Assembly (NCBI RefSeq): GCF_000420665.1
Contig: NZ_ATVJ01000001.1
Span: 1,302,001 to 1,366,000, forward strand
Direction: 5' to 3'
Source of the DNA: Ponticaulis koreensis DSM 19734
Lineage (GTDB): Bacteria > Pseudomonadota > Alphaproteobacteria > Caulobacterales > Hyphomonadaceae
DNA length: 64,000 nt
Part shown: positions 24,203 through 34,268 of the stretch, in pieces
Position numbering within the stretch: the stretch's first letter is position 1
How the letters are laid out: each line of letters begins with the position of its first letter
Translations under genes and position numbers: made by a program
The notes under the pieces: model-generated
The model's input: only the letters and a program-made list of their open reading frames with translations
Database searches by the model: none
What the model was told of the DNA's origin: nothing

Positions 24203-25615
24203 CTAGAACCGGAAGTAAATGAACGGGCTGTACGTGCCAGCGAGGATTTTGACGCTGGATACAATGATCAGAATCGCAGCGAGCGCGACACCCAGACCAT
24301 ATTTCCACATCGGATTGCGCTTCATCCATGCGCCATAGGCAGGCGGTGCAATGAAGCCACGGCTCGCCCACAGTACAACCGGTGTCGACAATACAAAGCT
24401 CATGGCCAGAACGATCAGGGTTTCATTGTCGAGAAACTCCCAGACGCTGGCACCGCCTTCGCTAAAGGCAAAATGCCGGGCAAGCATTTGCAGGCCGTGT
24501 GTCAGGTCCTCGGCGCGGAAGAAAATCCAGCCGATATACGCAATGATCAGCGTGTAAGCGACGCGCAGGCCGATCCACATTTTTTCCAGCACTTTCGAGA
24601 AGCCGAAACGCTCGATGATAATAAAGAAGCCGTGCCACAGACCCCATACAATGAAGTTCCACGACGCGCCGTGCCAGACACCGGTCAGCAGGAAAATCAG
24701 GAACAGGTTGCGGTAAGTCTTGCTCGGTCCGAGCCGGTTTCCGCCAAGCGGGATGTAACAGTAATCGCGGAACCATGTGGAGAGCGACAAGTGCCAGCGT
24801 CGCCAGAACTCTGTGATGCTCTGGGAAATGTAAGGGAAGTTGAAGTTGCGGGGAAACTTGAAGCCGAGAATCAGACCAAGACCGATCGCCATGGCTGAAT
24901 AGCCCGAGAAATCAAAAAAGATCTGGAAGGAATAAGTGAGGCCGCCCAGAAAGGCTGTGGAGGCCTGCAGCTCGTCCGGCGCGCGTCCGTAAATCGCATC
25001 GGCAACTTTCGCCATGGTGTCGGCCAGAATGACTTTTTCAGCGAGCCCGACTGCGAAAAACAGAAGGCCATAATAAACGTGTTTCAGGCGGATGACACGG
25101 CGGCGCAGATCGTTTGCGACGGTCGAAAAACGTACAATCGGGCCGGCAATCAGCTGCGGGAACATGGCGATGTAAGCCGCCAACCGGAAGGGTGACATCT
25201 CTTTGCGTGCATTCCCGCGATAGACGTCGATCAGATAGGACATACCCTGGAAGGTGAAGAAGGAAATACCGATTGGCAGGTGCACATCGGTCGTCCAGTC
25301 ATTCGCTGGCAGCTGGAAGACATCCTGCGCCAGAAAGCCGATATATTTGTAATAGACCAGCATGGCGACATTGAGCGTCAGACCAATGGCAAGGGCAGGG
25401 CCGCGCCCTTTAACGCCCGGCGCAACGAATAGCCCGCTTACATAGTTGATCGCGATGCTGGCGAGCATGACGGCGAGAAAATAGCCTTCGCCAACAAAGT
25501 AAAACAGCAGGCTGAAAGCGAGCAGGGTGATGTTCCGCAAAGCCGGTAAGGCGATGTAAAATATCAGAAAAACTGGCAGAAAGAGAAACAGAAACTCTAC
25601 TGATGAAAATACCAT
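24203..25615 (-). CDS. MBOAT O-acyltransferase, AlgI family
   Basis: 470 residues with about eleven membrane helices. The MBOAT residues are clear: H275 in FWRRWHLSLSTWFRDYCYIP and the catalytic H315 in LTGVWHGASWNFIVWGLWHG. AlgI-type proteins pass acetyl groups across the inner membrane to a periplasmic acceptor such as the AlgJ-like product encoded next. Lengths of both proteins are normal. The gene is first in the operon; the 230 bases upstream show no further credible gene. Confidence 0.93.
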   Translation of the reverse strand: MVFSSVEFLFLFLPVFLIFYIALPALRNITLLAFSLLFYFVGEGYFLAVMLASIAINYVSGLFVAPGVKGRGPALAIGLTLNVAMLVYYKYIGFLAQDVFQLPANDWTTDVHLPIGISFFTFQGMSYLIDVYRGNARKEMSPFRLAAYIAMFPQLIAGPIVRFSTVANDLRRRVIRLKHVYYGLLFFAVGLAEKVILADTMAKVADAIYGRAPDELQASTAFLGGLTYSFQIFFDFSGYSAMAIGLGLILGFKFPRNFNFPYISQSITEFWRRWHLSLSTWFRDYCYIPLGGNRLGPSKTYRNLFLIFLLTGVWHGASWNFIVWGLWHGFFIIIERFGFSKVLEKMWIGLRVAYTLIIAYIGWIFFRAEDLTHGLQMLARHFAFSEGGASVWEFLDNETLIVLAMSFVLSTPVVLWASRGFIAPPAYGAWMKRNPMWKYGLGVALAAILIIVSSVKILAGTYSPFIYFRF

Positions 25616-25844
25616 CTAAGCCGCCCCCTACACACAGCTATCCGGTCGGTCCGGCGCGGATTGTCCATCCCCAAACAGAGATCTGCTGCCATTAACCGAC
25701 GCAAGAACGAGTAGTATAATCGTTATTGGGTGGCAAGCGGCATGGAAGGCGAGAATGAGAACGCCCAACGCCTGCGCTAAAATAGGGCGCAGTATGCAGG
25801 TCTGTCGCATTGACCATTAGAACTGTGAGGCGCCTAGTGCTGCC

Positions 25845-26003
25845 ATGTCCTCAACCATGATCACTATTCTGGCGATTGCTATTGGCCTGACCGTGCTGAC
25901 GGTTGTTGGCCATGTCGTCATCATGATGGTGTTCCGGCGTCTTATCCGCCAATCTGAGGCGAAGACAGCCGAGCTCGCCGCTAAGCCAGACGACCCTCAA
26001 TGA
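25845..26003 (+). CDS. 52-residue single-helix membrane protein
   Basis: MSSTMITILAIAIGLTVLTV continues through VGHVVIMMVFRRLIRQSEAK to a charged tail ending DDPQ and a TGA at 26001-26003. One hydrophobic helix with a positive inside flank (FRRLIRQ) is plain. Codon use is normal for the region. The Shine-Dalgarno (GAGG) is 14 bases away, so ATG 25857 could also be the start. It overlaps the end of the convergent SRPBCC gene by 23 bases. Function unknown. Confidence 0.55.
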   Translation: MSSTMITILAIAIGLTVLTVVGHVVIMMVFRRLIRQSEAKTAELAAKPDDPQ

Positions 26004-26985
26004 TCTCCAGAATATTGGCCTGAATGCCGCCGAGGAAAATCTCGCCCCAGATTGCGGCATAGGTGTTCACTGGCGTTTGCGCTTCATAGTCTGTGTAGAG
26101 GGTGAGGCGCGTGCGGCCATCGGAAAGCGGCTCCAGCCGGTAACCGCCCTCCTGAATACGAAGATGGCGCCCTTCCGGTGAGATATGCTGGTCGGTGTAG
26201 CGGCTGATGGAGTCGTTCGGGAAGACAAACTCCCAGCTCAGCGCCTTGTTTTCCTGCCAGTCGGTGATGTGTTCTTCAAAGGTGATGTTTTCGCCCCATT
26301 GTGCGTGGCGCACAGAGCCCACGCCGTCACCTGCGACGACAGCCGAGCGCGGACGCGGGATTTGCGCAATGCTCTGCGCAAAGGTGAAGCGGCCTTCGTT
26401 TTCCTGAATATCCTGCAGGGAGAGAAGCAGTGGCCAGATTTCGTCAGCGCTCGCCTCCAGAACGACGCTGCGCTCCACGGTGTAGGGCGTGATCGATTGC
26501 GGCACAGACGTATCCATCACCAGAAGGATTGCCGGGATCGTCGCGATAAGCCCCATGTCAAACGTCGCAGATACATCGCCAAGACGGCGGTGTTTTCTCT
26601 GCATGCGTTTGGTGGTCATCGCGCCAAGCAGCGCCATCGGCGTCCAGATTACCCCCGCCATGAGCAGACAGATCACACCCTCCTGAAAGAGGAGTCCGCC
26701 AAGCACCAGAACAGACGCCATGAAGATCAGAACGGCAAGATAGCTTTTTTCCTGAGTGCGTTTCGCGTTCGGGTCGATCAGGAACGCAGCCAGCGCACCG
26801 ATAATGTAGGGCATACCGAGAAGTACAAAGAGAGAGATGGGCAGGACACCGTCTTCATCGACACCAAGTACACGCGAGAGAAGGAAAAGCCCGATCGCGG
26901 CAAGCAACAGGATTGCAAAAATACCGAGCAACCTGCTCAGAACTTTCCACCAGACATGGCCCGGCTTTTCTCTGTCAGCACTCAT
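25981..26985 (-). CDS. Membrane protein with SRPBCC-type C-terminal domain
   Basis: 334 residues. About five hydrophobic helices (residues 12-165) are followed by a soluble START/SRPBCC-like domain (about 170-330) with VERSVVLEASADEIWPLLLS, then ITDWQENKALSWEFVFP and YRLEPLSDGRTRLTLYTDYE. The fold binds hydrophobic ligands. GGAGGGGAACG precedes ATG 26985; the longer frame up to 27324 runs through the divergent promoter and is rejected. Divergent from the methyltransferase gene. Specific role unknown. Confidence 0.82.
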   Translation of the reverse strand: MSADREKPGHVWWKVLSRLLGIFAILLLAAIGLFLLSRVLGVDEDGVLPISLFVLLGMPYIIGALAAFLIDPNAKRTQEKSYLAVLIFMASVLVLGGLLFQEGVICLLMAGVIWTPMALLGAMTTKRMQRKHRRLGDVSATFDMGLIATIPAILLVMDTSVPQSITPYTVERSVVLEASADEIWPLLLSLQDIQENEGRFTFAQSIAQIPRPRSAVVAGDGVGSVRHAQWGENITFEEHITDWQENKALSWEFVFPNDSISRYTDQHISPEGRHLRIQEGGYRLEPLSDGRTRLTLYTDYEAQTPVNTYAAIWGEIFLGGIQANILEIIEGRLA

Positions 26986-27106
26986 AGCGTTCCCCTCCGC
27001 TTTGCGCTCAATGTGACACAGCTTCGGCGATAAGTGGAAGCGGCATAAAGTCTTGCCCGTGCTGGCGCGAGGCAGATAAGCTCCGGCCAAAACGGGAGGA
27101 TGAGCC

Positions 27107-27937
27107 ATGTCAGAAGAAACCAATCCGCAAAGCGCGTTCTGGAATGGCCAGTCCGGCCTCACATGGGTTGAGGGCCAGCCGTTTCTGGATGAGGCGTTTT
27201 CAGGCTGCGTGCCGGTTCTGACCTCGGCAGTGGAAGCGCGCGGTGCAAAGCGTGTGCTGGATATTGGCTGCGGCACGGGTGCGGTCAGCCTCGCTCTGGC
27301 GGAGATGCCGGGCATGCAAGTCACCGGCGTTGATATCTCCGAGCCTATGCTCTCACGGGCAAAGGAACGCGCAACGGAAGACGGTAAGACTGCCAGCTTT
27401 ATCCGCGCCGATGCGCAGGATTATCCGTTTGAGGCTGGCAGTTTCGATCACATCGTATCGCGCTTCGGGGTGATGTTCTTTGAAGATCCTGTGGCCGCTT
27501 TCACCAACATTCATCGCGCGAGCGCGAAGAGTGCTTCGATGACGCTGCTCGCCTGGCGCAGCCCGAAGGACAACCCTTTCATGCGTGCGCCGAAACAGGC
27601 CGCAGATCCGTGGCTGCCGGAAGATGCCTTCCCGCCACCGGGCCGGACGGGCCAGTTCGGCTGGGCAGACGCCGACTATGTGCGCGATATGCTTGCCGAG
27701 GCGGGCTGGCAGAATGTTACTGTCACACCGCTCGACACAAACTGTGCATTTCCCGAGGCCGCGCTCTCATTCTGGATGGAACGGATGGGGCCTGTCGGGC
27801 GAATCGTGTCCGAACTGGAGGCAGAGCCGCGCAAGGCGGCTATGCAGGCTATGGGTAAGGCGATGGCGAAGTATGTTTCCGGCGGAATGGTCCGGTTCAA
27901 AGCTGCCATCTGGAAGGTTGAGGCTGAGAAAGCCTAG
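27107..27937 (+). CDS. Class I SAM-dependent methyltransferase
   Basis: 276 residues with the complete class I core: VLDIGCGTGAVSLALAEM (motif I, about 47-64), VTGVDISEPML, FIRADAQDYPFEAGSFD and VMFFEDPVAAF. It belongs to the UbiE/Methyltransf_11-25 type; no substrate can be named. The tail overlaps the stop of the convergent AraC gene by four bases. Expressed from the divergent region shared with the SRPBCC gene. Confidence 0.88.
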   Translation: MSEETNPQSAFWNGQSGLTWVEGQPFLDEAFSGCVPVLTSAVEARGAKRVLDIGCGTGAVSLALAEMPGMQVTGVDISEPMLSRAKERATEDGKTASFIRADAQDYPFEAGSFDHIVSRFGVMFFEDPVAAFTNIHRASAKSASMTLLAWRSPKDNPFMRAPKQAADPWLPEDAFPPPGRTGQFGWADADYVRDMLAEAGWQNVTVTPLDTNCAFPEAALSFWMERMGPVGRIVSELEAEPRKAAMQAMGKAMAKYVSGGMVRFKAAIWKVEAEKA

Positions 27938-28947
27938 CGACGGTTGTCACCGCCCAGCTGTTTACGAAACTCTCTGGGCGACAGTCCGAACCAGTCTCTC
28001 GTTTTCCGTGAGAAGGTCGAGGTCTCCGAATATCCTAACATGAAGGCAACATCTGTAATTGTCAGATCCGGTTGTGCGAGTAGTGTCTCCGCGCGGTTTC
28101 GCTTGATGCCGTCTTTTAGTGCTTCGAAAGACGTGCCTTCTTCCCGTAGCCGTCTTTGAAGCGTACGCGGATGTGTGGATAAAGAGTGCGCGATTCTCTC
28201 GCTCGTGCATTGGTTGCCCGCAAGAAAACTGCGTATCAGCATTGAGACCTGCTCGGTCAGGTTCGCGCCGGTAGGGGGAGCGAGGGTCATTAGATGGGTT
28301 TCTGCGATCTGCATAATATGCGCATCATTGCCGGGTTTCCGGCGGCCGAGCTGTTCAGATGTCAGCACAAATCCGCCCGTTTCAAATTCGAAATCTGGTG
28401 TCAGTCCAAATAGCGCTTCATACACATGCGGAGCAGAATACCTCGGCGTATAAAACGACACCTGACTGACAGTAAAACCCGGCCCGACCAGAGCGGAGAT
28501 CAGGTGATAAGCGCCGCTCACAAGCCGCTCGCTCAATTGCACGAATTGCGCATGGTCCGGATTGGATAAGGTTAGCCTGAGGCGTTCATTTCTGTCATCA
28601 ATCCGGATAAGTTCGGCCTGAATACCCGGATTGTGGATGTGAATGTATCGCGTGGCGAGTTGAATACCTTCTCGCACTGTCGGCGCGTTCAGAACTGCCA
28701 AAGCGAGTGCGCCGACATTCTGGGAAGTGTGCAGACCTGAAAGAAGCCCAAAATCCGGCCTGCCCGTTTCTTCAGCCGCAATTTCCAGCGTGTCGATAAG
28801 TGATTTCAGAGGCAGGTAGGCATTCGGATTGTCTAGGTCACGCATCGAAAGCCCTGCGACTCTCAATACCTCGGTGGGCTGGCCTCCCAAGTCTGATATG
28901 AGCTCGGGCAGGCTTTTCCATGCGCCAGCTCTGACAAGTTCCCTCAC
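27934..28947 (-). CDS. AraC-family transcriptional regulator (OruR/ArgR type)
   Basis: 337 residues. An N-terminal ligand domain of the Arabinose_bd/OruR type (about 15-200, VLRVAGLSMRDLDNPNAYLP, DFGLLSGLHTSQNVGALALA) is followed by a C-terminal AraC DNA-binding domain with two HTH motifs (SERIAHSLSTHPRTLQRRLR and ITDVAFMLGYSETSTFSRKT). Members sense ornithine or other small molecules or fatty acids. The 130-base region before it contains no clear palindrome. Target genes cannot be identified from the sequence. Confidence 0.92.
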   Translation of the reverse strand: MRELVRAGAWKSLPELISDLGGQPTEVLRVAGLSMRDLDNPNAYLPLKSLIDTLEIAAEETGRPDFGLLSGLHTSQNVGALALAVLNAPTVREGIQLATRYIHIHNPGIQAELIRIDDRNERLRLTLSNPDHAQFVQLSERLVSGAYHLISALVGPGFTVSQVSFYTPRYSAPHVYEALFGLTPDFEFETGGFVLTSEQLGRRKPGNDAHIMQIAETHLMTLAPPTGANLTEQVSMLIRSFLAGNQCTSERIAHSLSTHPRTLQRRLREEGTSFEALKDGIKRNRAETLLAQPDLTITDVAFMLGYSETSTFSRKTRDWFGLSPREFRKQLGGDNRR

Positions 28948-29078
28948 GAATCCGCTACCTAACGTTTATCGGCATAGTTTGTCGTAATTTATCAAGTAAT
29001 GGTCGCTTGAGAGCAAGAAAAACTTCGAATTATAGCTTATGAGGCGAGCCTTAACTCCTCAAACTCAGGTCACTTTAA

Positions 29079-29513
29079 ATGTGTGTGCCAGTCAGCCCGC
29101 CAACCGGGGCGCGTCATCTTTTGCGCGTGCTAATTGTAGACGACAGCAAGTATTGTCGGCTTACGCTTCATGCCATGCTGGAAGCGTGGGGCATTGAGTG
29201 CATCACTGCCTCTGACGGGGAAGAGGGATTCTTAAAGGTGCTGAAGCATCAGCCCGACCTGATTATAACAGATTTACAAATGCCTGTTTGCGATGGCTTT
29301 GGACTGATCGAAAAACTGACAGACATTAATGACCGACGCATACCGCCGGTCATCGTTCTTTCAAGTAATCTCAGTCATTTCGAAGCTGATAAAATCGAGC
29401 TACTGAAGCGCGCACGCTTCAGTCTTCTCAAACCGGTTAACATGGCGTGCCTGCTAGGCTGCATCCAGCAGGCAGTGCCAGAGCTTTTGAACGTCCCTAG
29501 AAACCAGGCTTAG
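29079..29513 (+). CDS. Stand-alone response-regulator receiver (CheY-like)
   Basis: 144 residues, a single receiver domain: VLIVDDSKYCRLTLHAML holds the acidic pair, DLIITDLQMPVCDGFGL the phospho-acceptor Asp, VIVLSSNLSH the switch Ser/Thr and LLKPVNM the Lys. There is no output domain. It is convergent with a soluble chemoreceptor, which suggests a link to chemotaxis-like signalling, but no CheA or CheB is in the window. N-terminal 15 residues are an unusual short extension. Confidence 0.92.
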   Translation: MCVPVSPPTGARHLLRVLIVDDSKYCRLTLHAMLEAWGIECITASDGEEGFLKVLKHQPDLIITDLQMPVCDGFGLIEKLTDINDRRIPPVIVLSSNLSHFEADKIELLKRARFSLLKPVNMACLLGCIQQAVPELLNVPRNQA

Positions 29514-29557
29514 AGCGCTAAAGCGTCCGCAAAAGATGCTTCACGCTCGGGACGCAT

Positions 29558-30955
29558 TTATGCGCGTGTTTCAAGCTTGGAGATTAGTTCGTCGAGACGC
29601 TGGATCACGTCTTCCGAGGCCCGCTCCATCTCAAGATAGGCCTGTTGAGCGCCGGACTTGTCACCACGATTGTATAGCTCTGCTGCGCGGCGGCCGCTTG
29701 CATGAACCGCGCGGTGCGGTGCTTCAATCGCCTTGAAGGATGGAAGGCTCGAAATCTCGTTTCCGATTTCGTCATCCCACCATTTGCCAAGGCGGCAGGA
29801 ATGATGGTCAGCCAGTTCGTGTTCGCTGAGTTCGGACAGGCCGGAGAGGAGCGCGGCGAGGCGCTTCTTCCAGATCATATGATCGGATTTGGCGCGATAG
29901 AGCACGTAATTAGCGACTTTACGTTTTTCCAGTTCGTCGAACTGCGCCGTGATCTGGTTTTCAGATTCAGACGCGACTTTCGTTGTCGCCTCCAACTTGC
30001 TTTGCGCGCTCTGGCTTTGTTGAGCGACCTGATCGACGCCGCGGGCGAGCTCTGCGGTGGCTGCCTTCTGATCATTAATAACATTGGCCAGGGCAGAAAC
30101 CGCGTCGGCATTGTTCAGAATGCTTTGCGTCGTGTTCTGGACGCGCTGGTTTGCAGAGTTCGTAATCTCTTCAGCGTCGCGCGCAGAGGTTTGCGCGCTG
30201 GTCACTGCGCCAACGATCATTTCAATCGCGCTTTCCAGATTATGGATGCGCTCAGCGATCTGTTCAGTGGTTTTGGCCGTCTGGTCGGAAAGAGATTTTA
30301 CTTCCGAGGCAACAACCGCAAAGCCGCGACCGGCATCGCCTGCGCGGGCGGCCTCGATCGTTGCGTTCAGCGCGAGCAGATTGGTCTGACCCGCAATATC
30401 CTCGATTGTTTTGGACATGCCGCGGATCTGCGTCGCCGCGTTTTCCAGCTCCTGCATATTGCCGACAATGTGCTCGAGGCTCGCAGTGGTGTTGCGGACA
30501 GACGCGGTGGCCTGATCAACTTCTTCGGCAGACAAGCGCGTCTCGTCAGCAGATGACTGAAGGCCCTGGTCGATAGATTGCGCTGAGATGGATATTTGCG
30601 AAATTGAGGAGTCGAGCTCCTGAATGGCACCCGCCATCAGCTGGCTGTGCTGGCGAACATCGGAAATATCAGAGAAGGCATTTGCCAGACCAGCCTGAAC
30701 CTTGCTGGCTGTCATGGATGCGTTGACCGCGCCGCGAAGGGCTGTGTTATCGGACGCTTTCAGGCGCGTGCAAAGCTTCTCCAGAATAGTGCGTTCGCGG
30801 GCTGAGATGCCAACCATGTCGGCGACATTATGGTGGATGAAATTCTCAAGACATTCGACGAGTTCGCTGGACGTGACCGTCTCTTTCGGACTCTGTTCAT
30901 TCAGCTGGATTGTGGTGTCAGCTTTTGGTTTTCTTGCAAGTAGAGTGCTTATCAT
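29558..30955 (-). CDS. Soluble methyl-accepting chemotaxis protein with C-terminal CZB domain
   Basis: 465 residues, no transmembrane segment and no periplasmic domain, so cytosolic. The signalling hairpin has the family tip ([20 protein letters not shown], then [20 protein letters not shown]). The C-terminal CZB domain (about 345-455) shows zinc ligands in [21 protein letters not shown] and [12 protein letters not shown] domains bind zinc and sense hypochlorite or metal changes via the Cys. The N-terminal 60 residues give a short helical input. Convergent with the receiver gene. Confidence 0.92.
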   Translation of the reverse strand: MISTLLARKPKADTTIQLNEQSPKETVTSSELVECLENFIHHNVADMVGISARERTILEKLCTRLKASDNTALRGAVNASMTASKVQAGLANAFSDISDVRQHSQLMAGAIQELDSSISQISISAQSIDQGLQSSADETRLSAEEVDQATASVRNTTASLEHIVGNMQELENAATQIRGMSKTIEDIAGQTNLLALNATIEAARAGDAGRGFAVVASEVKSLSDQTAKTTEQIAERIHNLESAIEMIVGAVTSAQTSARDAEEITNSANQRVQNTTQSILNNADAVSALANVINDQKAATAELARGVDQVAQQSQSAQSKLEATTKVASESENQITAQFDELEKRKVANYVLYRAKSDHMIWKKRLAALLSGLSELSEHELADHHSCRLGKWWDDEIGNEISSLPSFKAIEAPHRAVHASGRRAAELYNRGDKSGAQQAYLEMERASEDVIQRLDELISKLETRA

Positions 30956-31227
30956 TCTTGGTTTTCCTACCCCTCCAAAGAGGCGGTCAGTACTGGTCAG
31001 GAAAGGTTAATAAAGCTGGATTTCAATCATTTTTATTTTATCGATCAGCGTGATTTAGTGCTCTGAGTAGAAACAATTTTTCTTTAGGTCAGCCTGTTTT
31101 TTACATTGTATCAAGACAGGTTAATGCTGGTGGGGTGGATGTTAAGACAGGTTCACTATGATGGCTGAAGTGTTGTGTTTCAGAGCGTTCTGGGGTTCGT
31201 TCCTGCAAACAGGGAGGACATAAGCTC

Positions 31228-31623
31228 ATGTCAGAAGCATCCAGAACACTCGTGCAGTCATTCTATGGACATTTGAAAGACGGGAACCCGCCAGCAGCTT
31301 TCGCATTGTTGGCGGATGATATCGAATGGAACGAGGCGGAAGGAAATCCGCTTGCGGACCGAAATCCATATATTGGCGCAGCAGCCATTGCTGAAGGTGT
31401 GTTCGCTAGGCTGCGCGAGATTTTCGATGGATTTGCGTCCAAGCCAGAGGAGTTCATTGCTGATGGTAACCGCGTGGTCGTGATCTGTCGCTATTTTGGT
31501 ACACATAAGGCGACAGGCGAGCCACTGAACTGTCAGGCCGTGCACTCATGGACGGTGGATGGCGACAAGATCGTCAGGTTCCAGCAATATGCGGATACAG
31601 AGCAGCTCAGCCGACTGAGCTGA
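31228..31623 (+). CDS. SnoaL-like NTF2-fold protein
   Basis: 131 residues with the classic SnoaL pattern: TLVQSFYGHLKDGNPPAAFA, LLADDIEWNEAEGNP, and the strand series VVVICRYFGTHKATGEPLNC, then AVHSWTVDGDKIVRFQQYAD. Ketosteroid isomerase-like; function of such stand-alone proteins is usually unknown. GGGAGGA precedes ATG 31228. It is followed by about 100 bases and then lysS. Upstream lie two partial direct repeats of AAGACAGGTT (31111-31160). Confidence 0.85.
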   Translation: MSEASRTLVQSFYGHLKDGNPPAAFALLADDIEWNEAEGNPLADRNPYIGAAAIAEGVFARLREIFDGFASKPEEFIADGNRVVVICRYFGTHKATGEPLNCQAVHSWTVDGDKIVRFQQYADTEQLSRLS

Positions 31624-31725
31624 TGCGTTCATCTTATCGTGCCGATACACTGTAAAACCTTGACCCAAAGCCCCATCAGGCCTAACTCCCGCGCTTGGTT
31701 TAATCACTAAAGGCAAACCCATAAA

Positions 31726-33321
31726 ATGACCGACATTTCCACTCTCGCAGCGAATGCTAAAGCCTGGCCTTTCGAGCTGGCGCAGAAGCTTAAACAGCGC
31801 GTCGAGCAGATGGAAAAACAGGGCAAACCGCTCACGCGTCCGGTCACGTTCGAGACGGGCTATGGCCCGTCCGGTCTGCCACATATCGGCACGTTTGGTG
31901 AAGTCGTCCGCACGACGATGGTGCGCGTCGCGTTTGAAACGCTGACTGAGGGCAAAATCCCGACGCGCCTCATCTGTGTGTCAGACGATATGGATGGCAT
32001 GCGCAAAGTGCCGCCAACAGTTCCAAACCCTGAGAGTCTTGAAGCGTATCTGCAAAAGCCGCTGACAGATGTGCCAGACCCGTTTGGCACGCATGACAGC
32101 TACGGTGCGCACATGAATGCGCGCCTGCGGGCCTTCCTCGACAGTTTTGGCTTCGAGTATGAGTTCGCGTCCGCAACCGAGCTCTACAAGAACGGTACTT
32201 ATGACCCGATGCTTCTGCGCGCTGCGGAAAAGTATCAGGACATTATGGATGTGATGCTGCCGACCCTCGGTGAGGAGCGCCGCGCTACTTATTCGCCATT
32301 CCTGCCAATCTCTCCGACCACGGGCCGCGTGCTTTACGTGCCGATGAAGAATGTTGATGCGGCCAAAGGCGAGATCACATTCGAGGATGAAGACGGTTCA
32401 GACGTCACCATCTCCGTCACGGGTGGCAATGCAAAGCTTCAATGGAAGCCGGACTTCGGCATGCGCTGGGCGGCGCTTAGCGTCGATTTTGAGATGTTCG
32501 GCAAGGACCACCAGGCGAATGCGCCGATCTATTCCAAGATCTGCCGCATCCTCGGTGAGCGCCCGCCAGAACAATATGTCTATGAGCTCTTCCTCGACGA
32601 AAAAGGCGAGAAAATCTCCAAGTCGAAAGGCAATGGCATTTCGGTCGAGCAATGGCTGAAATATGCCCCGCAGGAGAGCCTTGCGCTCTTTATGTGGCAG
32701 AAGCCGCGCGCGGCAAAGAAACTCTATTTCGATGTGATCCCGAAGGCGGTGGACGAGTATCTCACCTTCGTTGAGAAGTATCATGCTGAAGAGCCTGCCA
32801 AGCAGCTTGAAAACCCTGTCTGGCACATTCACGGTGGTAAGCCGCCTCAGCTGAACGTGCCGGTGAGCTTTGCGCTTCTCCTGAACCTTGTGTCGGCTGC
32901 GAATGCGAACTCTAAAGAGCTGATCTGGGGCTTCATTACCAAGTATGCGCCGGACGCGACGCCGGAGAATGCGCCATTCCTCGACCATCTGGTCGGCTAT
33001 GCGCTCGCTTACTATGAGGACTTCGTGAAGCCTGCGAAGGTTTATCGTGCGCCTACCGATCAGGAACGTGCGGCTTTGGCAGAGCTGGTCTCGCTCCTGC
33101 GCAACTATGATGGTCCGGTGACGGGTGAAGACCTGCAAACGCTGACCTTCACGGCGGGTAAGTCTCAGAACTTTGAAAATCTGCGCGACTGGTTCAAGGC
33201 AATTTACGAGGTCTGCCTTGGTCAGTCTCAGGGGCCGCGCTTTGGTGGCTTCATCGCGATCTATGGGGTCGACGCGACTGCCGACCTGATCGAAGACGCG
33301 CTCAAGGGCGAGTTTTTATAG
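31726..33321 (+). CDS. lysS: Lysyl-tRNA synthetase, class I
   Basis: 531 residues, a full class I LysRS: the HIGH-like motif HIGT at 53-56 ([12 protein letters not shown]) and KISKSK near residue 296 in [20 protein letters not shown]. It charges tRNA-Lys in the cytosol. This archaeal-type enzyme, instead of the common class II form, is typical of many alphaproteobacteria. Length is normal. A strong terminator follows ten bases downstream. No class II lysS is in the window. Confidence 0.95.
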   Translation: MTDISTLAANAKAWPFELAQKLKQRVEQMEKQGKPLTRPVTFETGYGPSGLPHIGTFGEVVRTTMVRVAFETLTEGKIPTRLICVSDDMDGMRKVPPTVPNPESLEAYLQKPLTDVPDPFGTHDSYGAHMNARLRAFLDSFGFEYEFASATELYKNGTYDPMLLRAAEKYQDIMDVMLPTLGEERRATYSPFLPISPTTGRVLYVPMKNVDAAKGEITFEDEDGSDVTISVTGGNAKLQWKPDFGMRWAALSVDFEMFGKDHQANAPIYSKICRILGERPPEQYVYELFLDEKGEKISKSKGNGISVEQWLKYAPQESLALFMWQKPRAAKKLYFDVIPKAVDEYLTFVEKYHAEEPAKQLENPVWHIHGGKPPQLNVPVSFALLLNLVSAANANSKELIWGFITKYAPDATPENAPFLDHLVGYALAYYEDFVKPAKVYRAPTDQERAALAELVSLLRNYDGPVTGEDLQTLTFTAGKSQNFENLRDWFKAIYEVCLGQSQGPRFGGFIAIYGVDATADLIEDALKGEFL

Positions 33322-33330
33322 GATAAGTAA

Positions 33331-33359
33331 AAGCCATCCCGCGAGGGATGGCTTTTTTT
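33331..33359 (+). terminator. Terminator after lysS
   Basis: AAGCCATCCC and GGGATGGCTT, a perfect ten-base stem with a GCGA loop, followed by a run of eight T. Confidence 0.95.
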
Positions 33360-33372
33360 CTGGCACCGATGC

Positions 33373-34260
33373 CTACGCCGGTGCGTAGACCGTTTTCAGC
33401 TCGTCGATCAGACCGTTCTGGAACGGCGCGACGGCCTGATTAATGCCGTCGACACCCATATCCTCACCAACCACGGTGCGCACAGGGCGCGGGCCATCCT
33501 GCTCGATCAGACGCTGAATGGCGTCCGCAACGTTCTGCGCATCGTTGATGTCGGCATTCTGGTCGAAGGCAGACTGGAACATGCCAAGCATGCGGTCGCC
33601 GCCTTCTGACATCGTGCCATAGGCTGTCGCCCTGTCGGTATCGTTCGGGGCAGGTGAGGTCGCGACAAGGTCAGTACGGTGCGCGCTTGGCTGTACGATC
33701 ACCGCCTCAACGCCGGAGCCTTCCAGCTCGATGTTCAGCGTTTCCACATAGCTTTCCATCGCCCATTTGCTGGAGCAATAAATGCCGAAGAATGGCAGCG
33801 ACAGACGCCCGGCCGCTGAGCTGAGATTGATGATGATGCCGGAACCGTTCTGGCGCATGGCTGGCAGAACCGCGCGGGCGGTGCGGGCAACGCCATACAC
33901 ATTCACTTCGAACAGATCCTTGATCTGCGTCATGGTGAAAGCTTCGGTAATGCCGACCGGCATAACGCCCGCATTGTTCACCAGCGCATCCAGCTGACCA
34001 TAAGAGAGGGCAATTGCCACGGCGCGCTCGACGCTCTCATCGCTTGCAACATCAAGGTCGAGAATTGTGAGCTTGCTGCGATTGGTATTCGCCAGTTCTT
34101 GCAGCTCTGATGCGGCCTTCTGATTGCGGGTTTCGGGCGCACGCATGCCTGCAAACACATGATAGCCTTTGGTGAGAAGAGACTTGGCCGTCAGAAGGCC
34201 AATGCCGCGGCTGGCGCCGGTGATAAGTACAGTTTTCGGGGAGGAGACCTGGGAAGTCAT
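33373..34260 (-). CDS. Short-chain dehydrogenase/reductase
   Basis: 295 residues with all SDR motifs: TGASRGIG (14-21) for the cofactor, NNAG (95-98), Ser in NLSSAAG, and catalytic Y161/K165 in GIYCSSKWAMESY. Substrate unknown. The ATG at 34260 lies eight bases after the stop of the TetR gene, so the two form an operon and the TetR protein may control it. The upstream in-frame extension to 34353 overlaps the TetR gene and is rejected. Confidence 0.93.
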   Translation of the reverse strand: MTSQVSSPKTVLITGASRGIGLLTAKSLLTKGYHVFAGMRAPETRNQKAASELQELANTNRSKLTILDLDVASDESVERAVAIALSYGQLDALVNNAGVMPVGITEAFTMTQIKDLFEVNVYGVARTARAVLPAMRQNGSGIIINLSSAAGRLSLPFFGIYCSSKWAMESYVETLNIELEGSGVEAVIVQPSAHRTDLVATSPAPNDTDRATAYGTMSEGGDRMLGMFQSAFDQNADINDAQNVADAIQRLIEQDGPRPVRTVVGEDMGVDGINQAVAPFQNGLIDELKTVYAPA

Positions 34261-34268
34261 GGGGGGAG

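Noticed and set aside
25628-25810. 60-codon minus-strand frame upstream of the AlgI-like gene
   Set aside because: Slightly hydrophobic, but no Shine-Dalgarno site and irregular composition; not enough evidence.
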